Shown here: piece after piece, positions 1 through 4,967 of the stretch | How positions within the stretch are numbered: position 1 is the stretch's first letter | Layout of the letters: every line of letters begins with the position of its first letter | Assembly (NCBI GenBank): GCA_003554115.1 | Contig: PWFE01000014.1 | Coordinates: forward strand, 1-6,151 | Source of the DNA: Haloferacaceae archaeon | Lineage (GTDB): Archaea; Halobacteriota; Halobacteria; Halobacteriales; Haloferacaceae | DNA length: 6,151 nucleotides | Direction of reading: 5' to 3' | The notes under the pieces: model-generated | What the model saw: the letters and a program-made list of their open reading frames with translations, nothing else | What the model was told of the DNA's origin: nothing | Database searches by the model: none | Position numbers and translations under genes: made by a program

Positions 1-325
1 CAGTGAGGCCGACCCCGAAGCGATCAAACAGGACGTCGACGAGGCAATCGAATCGAACGACGTCGTCCTCTTTATGAAAGGAAACCAGCTCATGCCGCAG
101 TGTGGCTACTCCTCGAAAGCCCTCGAACTCATCAGCAAGCACGTCGAATCGTTCGAGACGGTCGACGTCCTGCCGGCACTTCCCGAGTATCGTGCCGCAC
201 TCAACGACCACAGCGGCTGGGAAACCATTCCACAAACCTACGTCGACGGCGAGTTTATCGGCGGCAGCGACATTCTCGAAGAGCTTGACGAACGCGGTGA
301 GCTTGCGGCTGAACTCGGCGCATAA
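1..325 (+). CDS. Monothiol glutaredoxin (Grx4/GrxD-like), 5' partial
   Basis: The gene is cut by the left edge; the frame opens at base 2 and 107 codons remain before TAA at 323-325. The visible protein matches the monothiol glutaredoxin family, which carries or transfers [2Fe-2S] clusters in the cytoplasm. Seen, numbering from the first visible residue: the strand ending LFMKG (Lys26), the active site CGYS (Cys34, one cysteine only), WETIPQ with the cis-proline TIP motif, and GGSDI. These are the usual thiol-ligand-binding elements; E. coli GrxD has CGFS and GGCDI at the two variant places. The ATG at 74 is internal: helix 1 and strand 1 of the fold (IKQDVDEAIESNDVVLF) lie before or across it, so the true start is outside the window. 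No gene follows in operon spacing; the next starts 165 bases downstream behind its own promoter. No clear terminator hairpin follows. Family call is firm; the exact client is unknown. Confidence 0.93.
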   Translation, partial: SEADPEAIKQDVDEAIESNDVVLFMKGNQLMPQCGYSSKALELISKHVESFETVDVLPALPEYRAALNDHSGWETIPQTYVDGEFIGGSDILEELDERGELAAELGA

Positions 326-412
326 TTCGACTGATCCCCCGTATTTCGTCGGCGGATCCGTTATCTCGGTCGAGAATCAGCCCCAGCGGAACTAGTACAG
401 TATTCTCACCAG

Positions 413-422
413 ATATAAATAA
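413..422 (+). promoter_or_regulatory. TATA-like box of the 491-1060 gene
   Basis: The AT-only run ATATAAATAA stands out in GC-rich surroundings in the 165-base gap between the glutaredoxin stop and the next start. An archaeal transcript normally begins about 25-28 bases after the box centre, which puts the start near 440-446 and gives a leader of roughly 45-50 bases. The leader has no Shine-Dalgarno motif near the ATG at 491; AGGAG at 438-442 is too far away. Position and composition are seen; function is inferred. Confidence 0.6.
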
Positions 423-431
423 TCACCGTCC

Positions 432-446
432 CCTACTAGGAGTAGG
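432..446. promoter_or_regulatory. Perfect 6-bp dyad at predicted transcription start (possible operator)
   Basis: The sequence is CCTACT-AGG-AGTAGG, two perfect 6-base inverted arms around a 3-base spacer. It begins ten bases after the TATA-like box at 413-422 and covers the expected transcription start. A repressor bound here would block initiation, which is the usual placement for archaeal operators. It resembles the TACT...GAGTA arms reported for TrmB sites, but the spacer is 2 bases where TrmB sites have about 7-8, so I assign no regulator. If transcription starts upstream of it, the same bases could form a small RNA hairpin instead. Confidence 0.4.
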
Positions 447-490
447 TATCGGCCCAGCCGCGGGGAACTACTCGTGAATTCAATTCCACT

Positions 491-1060
491 ATGACAGGTC
501 GCGTATTCCGTCTCCACTCGACGCTTGAACTGCCACTCGAAGACGTCCACTCGTATTTCGACTCGGATCCCGAGCTTCCCGAGGAAATCGAGGACGTCGA
601 CATCAACCGACGCAACAACACGCTGATTATCAAGGCGGTGGCAACTGACGACAGCCTCAGCAAGTACACGCCAACCGCCCAGCTAAAAGCCAGCGTTAGC
701 GAGACGCGCGTCTACGAAGAAGAGCCACCACGCGCCGGCGGCCCGCGCTGGGGCGACGAGGAGGAAGAAGAAATCCCCTCCGAACTCGTCGAATTCGCCT
801 GCTTTAAGGGCGACCGCGAGACGGTGCTGCAGAACACCGCCGTCCAGTATCCGATGTTTCTGGTGCTCAAAGAGATCGCCCTGCGCTCTGAAAAAGGAAC
901 GTTGACGGCGATCACCGAAGCCGACGGCGAGTTGGAAGCCACCCGCATTGTCGAAGGCGAAGAGCGTTCGGCGACCGTCGAAGTCGTCGAAAACCCCCGA
1001 AAGAACAGCTCCGGCAACACGGGTGTCGACTGGCGAGACAACGAGTTCATCTCGGACTAA
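491..1060 (+). CDS. Conserved haloarchaeal protein of unknown function (DUF7110-like)
   Basis: This 189-residue, strongly acidic protein has no signal peptide and no membrane segment, so it should be cytoplasmic. I recognise it only as a haloarchaeal family; from memory it resembles entries named DUF7110, which I could not verify. Visible parts: an N-terminal half (about 1-75) that could form alternating strands and helices, with RRNNTLIIKAV at 40-50; a proline-arginine-glycine block PPRAGGPRWG at 79-88 running into DEEEEE (89-94); a second half (about 95-168) with SELVEFACFKGDRETVLQN and a hydrophobic stretch near 121-130; and a polar, probably disordered tail from about 169. No catalytic motif or metal site is evident; Cys104 is the only cysteine. 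ATG at 491 is the first start in frame near the promoter. The gene has its own TATA-like box upstream and a terminator-like hairpin 50 bases after its stop, so it is probably monocistronic. Confidence 0.88.
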   Translation: MTGRVFRLHSTLELPLEDVHSYFDSDPELPEEIEDVDINRRNNTLIIKAVATDDSLSKYTPTAQLKASVSETRVYEEEPPRAGGPRWGDEEEEEIPSELVEFACFKGDRETVLQNTAVQYPMFLVLKEIALRSEKGTLTAITEADGELEATRIVEGEERSATVEVVENPRKNSSGNTGVDWRDNEFISD

Positions 1061-1109
1061 CCGCAGGCTGGCGTCTCGTGCGCAGTCGGTCGACTGTCTC
1101 AGTGGCCGC

Positions 1110-1140
1110 ACAGCGCAACTGATGGTTTTGTGCTGTTTTT
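1110..1140 (+). terminator. Hairpin plus T-tract terminator after the 189-residue protein gene
   Basis: Bases 1110-1118 (ACAGCGCAA) pair with 1128-1136 (TTGTGCTGT) over nine positions with one G-U pair, around a 9-base loop, and are followed by TTTT at 1137-1140. A second run of four T lies in the 3' part of loop and stem (1126-1129). Archaeal RNA polymerase terminates on U-rich tracts, so the T-run is the more important part. A smaller dyad, CAGTC/GACTG at 1083-1087 and 1092-1096, lies between the stop codon and this element. Pairing is seen; activity is inferred. Confidence 0.55.
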
Positions 1141-1212
1141 CCGCACATAAGCCGTGTTTCATCGGCTATCGGACAATACTGTGTGGCCACTAGCGTGTTC
1201 GACGGCCAGAAT

Positions 1213-1230
1213 CATGTATTATCATTCATG
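1213..1230. promoter_or_regulatory. Imperfect 18-bp AT-rich palindrome upstream of ppc
   Basis: CATGTATTATCATTCATG reads the same on both strands at 14 of 18 positions. It lies about 20 bases upstream of the TATA-like box of ppc and directly abuts the dyad at 1231-1244. Its position upstream of the box would suit an activator. An AT-rich stretch can look palindromic by chance, so the call is weak. Confidence 0.25.
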
Positions 1231-1244
1231 CACCATACTTGGTG
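1231..1244. promoter_or_regulatory. CACCA-N4-TGGTG dyad beside the ppc TATA-like box
   Basis: Two perfect 5-base arms, CACCA and TGGTG, flank the spacer TACT. The element ends five bases before the TATA-like TTTTAC at 1249, where TFB contacts its recognition element, so a protein bound here could help or hinder assembly of the initiation complex. A shorter CCA-T-TGG dyad with similar half-sites sits just after the box at 1254-1260, so related half-sites flank it on both sides. The regulator is unknown. Confidence 0.38.
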
Positions 1245-1248
1245 AGAC

Positions 1249-1254
1249 TTTTAC
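1249..1254 (+). promoter_or_regulatory. TATA-like box of ppc, leaderless placement
   Basis: TTTTAC is centred about 27-28 bases before the ATG at 1279. This is the distance from an archaeal TATA box to the transcription start, so the message probably begins at or within a few bases of the ATG. Leaderless transcripts are common in haloarchaea and fit the lack of a ribosome binding site. The box also argues against the in-frame GTG at 1261, which would lie upstream of the transcript. Confidence 0.5.
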
Positions 1255-1278
1255 CATTGGGTGCAGCTATCATACCCT

Positions 1279-3972
1279 ATGAAGTTGCATAACAGGGGCG
1301 TACGTCAGGACGTTCGTGAGTTGGGTGCGTTGCTCGGGGACGTACTCAAAGAACAGACGTCAACCGACTCTTTTGAAACAGTCGAAGAGCTTCGACAGGC
1401 CGCGATTGCCTACCGTGAGGGCTCAATCGAGTCTCGCGAGGAGCTACGTGCGACTATCGACCAGCTCTCGCCAAGTGATGAGGGTGATGTGGCTCGCGCG
1501 TTTGCGACCTACTTCGAGCTCATCAATCTCGCCGAAGAACGCGAGCGCGTCCGCTCGGTTCGGACGGGATCCCAAGAGGGAACGCTTGACGACAGCCTCG
1601 GAGACACCGTCGAGACGCTCTCGGAGGCCGGCGCGGACACCGAGACCGTCCGATCGGTACTCGACGACGTACTTATCGAGCCAACGTTTACGGCCCACCC
1701 GACCGAAGCTCGACGGGGCACAGTCAAAGCCAAGCTCCGGTCGATTGCTCGGCATCTCGAAACGCTCGATAGCCAGAATCTGACCGATCGTGAGGCCGAA
1801 ACCGTTTGGCGTGATATCGACGCCGAGGTCACGAGCCTCTGGCAGACCCGACAGGTTCGACAGCGACCACCCGAACCACAGGACGAAGCACGCAACGTCC
1901 AGTGGTATCTCGAAAACACCCTGTTCGACGTTGTCGGCGAGGTGTACAGCGAATTCGAAGACATCGTCACTGACGAGTACCCCGATATCGATCTCCCCAA
2001 ACTGTTCGAGTTCCGCTCGTGGGCCGGCAGCGACCGTGACGGCAACCCATACGTTACCGTCGACGTCACCCAGGATACGCTCGAACGCCAGCGCGAGATC
2101 GTGCTCGAACGCTACCGAGCCAAGCTCAAACGCCTTTCGGCCGTACTGAGCCAAGACGGCGACCGGTATCCGACGACGGGTGCCTTTTCGGCCTCACTGG
2201 AGGCCGACCTTACGGAGTTCCCGAAAATCACCGAGGAGGCCGAAGAACGGTATCCGGACGAGCCGTACCGCCAGAAACTCCGGCTCATGCGCGAGCGACT
2301 CAACCGAATCGGCGACGTTCGCCCCGGCGGCTACGAGAGCGAAGACCAACTGCTGGACGACCTTGAGACCATCGACGCCAGCCTACGCGCCTACGGTGGT
2401 GCCGACATCGCCGAAGCGTTCGTCGAGCCGCTGCTCCGGCAGGTCAACACGTTCGGTTTCTCGTTGGCGAGTCTCGACCTGCGAGACCACCGTATCCAGC
2501 ACACCAAAGCCGTCGACGAAGCACTCGCCGAGGAGGGAATTGCGTACCGCGAACTCGACGAGGACGAGCGCGTCGAGCTGTTGACCGACGCCATTCTGCA
2601 GGACGAACCAATTATCGACCCACAGAACCCCGGCGATGTCTCGGAGGTCGCCGAGAAAGTGCTGACGCGGTTTGCCGCCCTCGGCGATTGGCAAGACGAG
2701 TTCGGCGTTGAGGCCATCGACACCTACTGTATCTCGATGACCGAAGAGCCGAGTCACGTCCTTGAAGTGCTGTTCCTCGCCGACCAAGTCGGCGCAGTCT
2801 CGCTGCCGGACCACGCCGGACTCGATGTGGTACCGCTGCTTGAGACCGAATCCGCGCTTAACGGTGCGGATCGAATCATGGGGACGCTGTTCGAAAACGA
2901 GGCGTACAAACAGGTCTTGGAGGCCCGCAACAACACCCAAGAGATCATGCTGGGCTACTCCGATTCGAACAAGGAAAACGGCTTCCTTGCGGCGAATTGG
3001 GACCTCTACAAAAACCAGAAACGCCTCGCCGAAATCACCAACAACTACGACGTGACGATGCGGCTGTTCCACGGCCGCGGTGGCTCGATCTCGCGTGGTG
3101 GCGGCCCAATGAACAAAGCCCTGTTAGCACTCCCGAACGAAACGGTCACAGGTCAGGTCAAGTTCACCGAACAGGGCGAAGCAATCGCCGAAAAGTACGG
3201 CAATGAACGCATCGCCGAGCGCAATCTCGAACAGATGCTTGACGCACAAATTCGCGCCCGGCACAACGCCCTCAACGAGCCAGTCGAGGAGGTCCCCGAC
3301 GAGTGGGTCGACGCGATGGAAACGATGGCTGCAGCCGCCCGAAGCGCCTACCGCAACCTGCTTGAGACCGACGGCTTCGTTTCATACTTCGAGCAGGCGA
3401 CTCCCATCACCGTTATCGAAGACCTCAACCTTGGCTCACGGCCGGCCTCGCGCTCGGAGGATCGGTCAGTCGAGGACCTGCGGGCGATCCCGTGGGTCTT
3501 TTCGTGGACCCAGACGCGGTGTATTCTGCCGGGGTGGTTCTCACTTGCCGCGGGCGTCGACGCCTATCTCGACGACGGTGGCGATCTAGAGACGCTTGCA
3601 GAGATGTACGACGAGTGGGCGTTCTTCCGGACCACGTTCGACCGTGCTGCGCTGTCGTTGACCCGGACGGATCTCGAAATCGCCGACGAGTACGCCGCAC
3701 TCGCCGACAGCGACCTCCGCGAGGAGTTCCAGCCGCGAATCGAAGGCGAGTACGAATCGGCCGTTGAGTACGCCGCCGAGATCACTGGCCGCGACGAGCT
3801 GTTGCGACGCGAGTGGCTCGATGAGAGTCTCGAACGCCGCAACCCGTACGTCGACCCACTCAACCTGCTGCAGACACACCTGTTGAGCCAGACGCATCTC
3901 ACCGAGGCCGAAGAACGAACCCTCCGGCTGACCGTAAATGGCATCGCAGCCGGCATGAAAAACACAGGATAA
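1279..3972 (+). CDS. ppc: Phosphoenolpyruvate carboxylase, bacterial type
   Basis: This cytoplasmic enzyme converts PEP and bicarbonate to oxaloacetate and phosphate, refilling the citric acid cycle. The 897 residues are full length (E. coli Ppc has 883). Motifs in order: TAHPTE with catalytic His140; GSDRDGNP at 250-257 (E. coli has GGDRDGNP); GYSDSNKENG from 559 with Lys565; the glycine loop FHGRGGSISRGGG from 597 with His598, Arg600 and Arg606; TEQGE from 630; LGSRPA from 718; LRAIPWVFSWTQTR at 734-747; and the C-terminal NTG. Of the four aspartate-inhibitor residues of E. coli (Arg587, Lys773, Arg832, Asn881), the apparent matches are Arg600, Arg796 (Lys to Arg), Arg854 and Asn895, so feedback inhibition by aspartate is plausible. 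I chose ATG 1279 over GTG 1261 because the protein then starts MKLHNRGVRQDVRELG, as I recall for haloarchaeal homologues, and because of the TATA-like spacing. It is unlike the short archaeal PpcA. The gene converges on the propeller gene with two bases between. Confidence 0.98.
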   Translation: MKLHNRGVRQDVRELGALLGDVLKEQTSTDSFETVEELRQAAIAYREGSIESREELRATIDQLSPSDEGDVARAFATYFELINLAEERERVRSVRTGSQEGTLDDSLGDTVETLSEAGADTETVRSVLDDVLIEPTFTAHPTEARRGTVKAKLRSIARHLETLDSQNLTDREAETVWRDIDAEVTSLWQTRQVRQRPPEPQDEARNVQWYLENTLFDVVGEVYSEFEDIVTDEYPDIDLPKLFEFRSWAGSDRDGNPYVTVDVTQDTLERQREIVLERYRAKLKRLSAVLSQDGDRYPTTGAFSASLEADLTEFPKITEEAEERYPDEPYRQKLRLMRERLNRIGDVRPGGYESEDQLLDDLETIDASLRAYGGADIAEAFVEPLLRQVNTFGFSLASLDLRDHRIQHTKAVDEALAEEGIAYRELDEDERVELLTDAILQDEPIIDPQNPGDVSEVAEKVLTRFAALGDWQDEFGVEAIDTYCISMTEEPSHVLEVLFLADQVGAVSLPDHAGLDVVPLLETESALNGADRIMGTLFENEAYKQVLEARNNTQEIMLGYSDSNKENGFLAANWDLYKNQKRLAEITNNYDVTMRLFHGRGGSISRGGGPMNKALLALPNETVTGQVKFTEQGEAIAEKYGNERIAERNLEQMLDAQIRARHNALNEPVEEVPDEWVDAMETMAAAARSAYRNLLETDGFVSYFEQATPITVIEDLNLGSRPASRSEDRSVEDLRAIPWVFSWTQTRCILPGWFSLAAGVDAYLDDGGDLETLAEMYDEWAFFRTTFDRAALSLTRTDLEIADEYAALADSDLREEFQPRIEGEYESAVEYAAEITGRDELLRREWLDESLERRNPYVDPLNLLQTHLLSQTHLTEAEERTLRLTVNGIAAGMKNTG

Positions 3973-3974
3973 CC

Positions 3975-4895
3975 CTACTCGCGCGTGAGATAGGTAATGC
4001 CGTCCGGATAGGTCCGGACGTCAATCCGGTCGACTTCGGCTCTTCTTTCGAGATCGATCACCGAGACGTCGTTGGTTTTGTTGTTTGTGACGTACGCCCG
4101 CGAGCCATCGGTGTTAAACACCACGTTACTCGGCCAGATGCCGACCGGGATGCGTTCGACCTCCCAGGGTCGACCCTCGCCATCGCGGTGGAATCGGGTT
4201 TCGATAATCGAGATGTCGTTCGAGTGTCGGTTGGGGACGAGCGCGAGCGAACTGTCGGGCGAAAAGACGATCCCCATCGGCGATTCGCCGAGTTCGGTTT
4301 CGTACACCGTGTTGTGTCGTTCGGGGTCGTGGATCGTCAGTCTGCTTTCGTTCTGAATCGTCACATAGATATTGTTCGTCTCGGGGTTGATGGCGACACC
4401 TTCAGGGCCATCGCCGACCGGGACGTCAACCGAGATGCGCCGTTTGTGACAGTCGATAACGGTGATCGTGTTGCTGGAGCTGTTCGTGACGAAGGCTGCG
4501 GACTCATCAGCGTTCAGCGACAGCGTATTCGAATGTGTCTGGTGAGTCGGAATGATATCCAACAGCGCGTCGGTTTCGATATCGAAGACGAACACGTGGC
4601 TGTTGTGCTCGGAGACGACCCACAACTCGTTTGCCGCCGTTCTGACGACCAGCCCACGCGGGCCGTCGAACAGGTCGTGGCTGAGTCGACCCGTGATCTC
4701 GAACGTTTCGTTGTCGATCACTTGGAGGGTGTTTCCCTGCAAGCAGGTGATGTAGCTTTTCGTCCCGTCCGGCGAGGTTTCGACGGTTCGCGGGCCGAAC
4801 GCAGTGTTGATTTCGCTGACCGTCTCGCCGGTCTCGGGGTCGACAACCGAGACGCAGTCGTCGTCCCGATTCAACACGAGCAGTCGGTCATCCAT
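3975..4895 (-). CDS. YVTN/YncE-type seven-bladed beta-propeller protein
   Basis: The 306-residue protein consists almost wholly of about 40-residue repeats, each with a strand like AYVTN or IYVTI, a strand like NTITVID or NDVSVID, a turn of the kind xxTGE, and a strand before GPxGVxxxPD. I place seven blades at roughly 4-46, 48-86, 91-128, 134-171, 176-213, 218-262 and 267-304; blade 6 has an insertion (about 233-246, RFHRDGEGRPWEVE). This is the YVTN/YncE-like propeller architecture. The function is unknown; such propellers bind ligands or partners, and some relatives are lactonases, but I see no catalytic set. There is no signal peptide, Tat motif or lipobox, unlike many secreted YVTN proteins, so it is probably cytoplasmic. 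ATG 4895 is the only good start; no Shine-Dalgarno precedes it. It lies 72 bases after the aminotransferase on the same strand and may be co-transcribed with it. Its stop faces the ppc stop. Confidence 0.9.
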   Translation of the reverse strand: MDDRLLVLNRDDDCVSVVDPETGETVSEINTAFGPRTVETSPDGTKSYITCLQGNTLQVIDNETFEITGRLSHDLFDGPRGLVVRTAANELWVVSEHNSHVFVFDIETDALLDIIPTHQTHSNTLSLNADESAAFVTNSSSNTITVIDCHKRRISVDVPVGDGPEGVAINPETNNIYVTIQNESRLTIHDPERHNTVYETELGESPMGIVFSPDSSLALVPNRHSNDISIIETRFHRDGEGRPWEVERIPVGIWPSNVVFNTDGSRAYVTNNKTNDVSVIDLERRAEVDRIDVRTYPDGITYLTRE

Positions 4896-4896
4896 A

Positions 4897-4909
4897 CGCC
4901 CACAGGGCG
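4897..4909 (-). repeat. CGCCC-N3-GGGCG inverted repeat just upstream of the propeller start
   Basis: Perfect 5-base GC arms with a 3-base loop end one base before the propeller ATG. In a leadered or read-through message from the aminotransferase it would form a hairpin where a ribosome must load and could dampen translation; in a leaderless message it would be absent from the RNA. The rest of the gap (4896-4967) has a weak CTTTG near -26 relative to the ATG and a 5-base dyad at 4937-4941/4953-4957 without a T-tract. None of these makes a convincing promoter or terminator. Confidence 0.3.
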
Positions 4910-4967
4910 GCCCACGGCAAAGCCTGTTGGCACCGTCCGGATTCGGTGAGTCTCCGGGCGGTTGTCG

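Noticed and set aside
74..76. ATG at 74 as the start of the glutaredoxin
   Set aside because: The open frame continues to the left edge, and the residues before this ATG match the first helix and strand of the glutaredoxin fold, so the gene starts outside the window.
365..374. CTCG-GT-CGAG inverted repeat as terminator of the glutaredoxin gene
   Set aside because: Four-base arms around a two-base loop make no stable hairpin, no T-tract follows, and TCG-rich repeats like this are common by chance in haloarchaeal DNA.
432..446. Dyad at 432-446 as a TrmB binding site
   Set aside because: The arms resemble TACT and GAGTA, but only two bases separate them here, whereas reported TrmB sites have about seven or eight. 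TACT near GAGA at 1236-1247 also has the wrong spacing and sequence.
1183..1190. GTGGCCAC perfect 8-bp palindrome
   Set aside because: It is short, lies about 60 bases upstream of the ppc TATA-like box with no second copy in useful spacing, and palindromes of this length are expected by chance in several kilobases.
1259..1277. GGGT-N11-ACCC inverted repeat between the ppc TATA-like box and ATG
   Set aside because: Four-base arms with a long spacer are too weak to support as an operator.
1444..3072. Long open frames on the minus strand within ppc (1444-2154 and 2383-3072)
   Set aside because: Both lie inside an unmistakable Ppc coding sequence, have no recognisable family and show no promoter-like context.
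4188..4949. 253-codon open frame on the plus strand opposite the propeller gene
   Set aside because: It is a shadow of the minus-strand gene: GC-rich haloarchaeal codon use leaves long open frames on the other strand. The translation has no recognisable motif, while the minus-strand product is a clear propeller.
4937..4957. CCGGA/TCCGG dyad as terminator of the aminotransferase gene
   Set aside because: The stem is only five pairs with an 11-base loop and there is no T-run after it on the minus strand.
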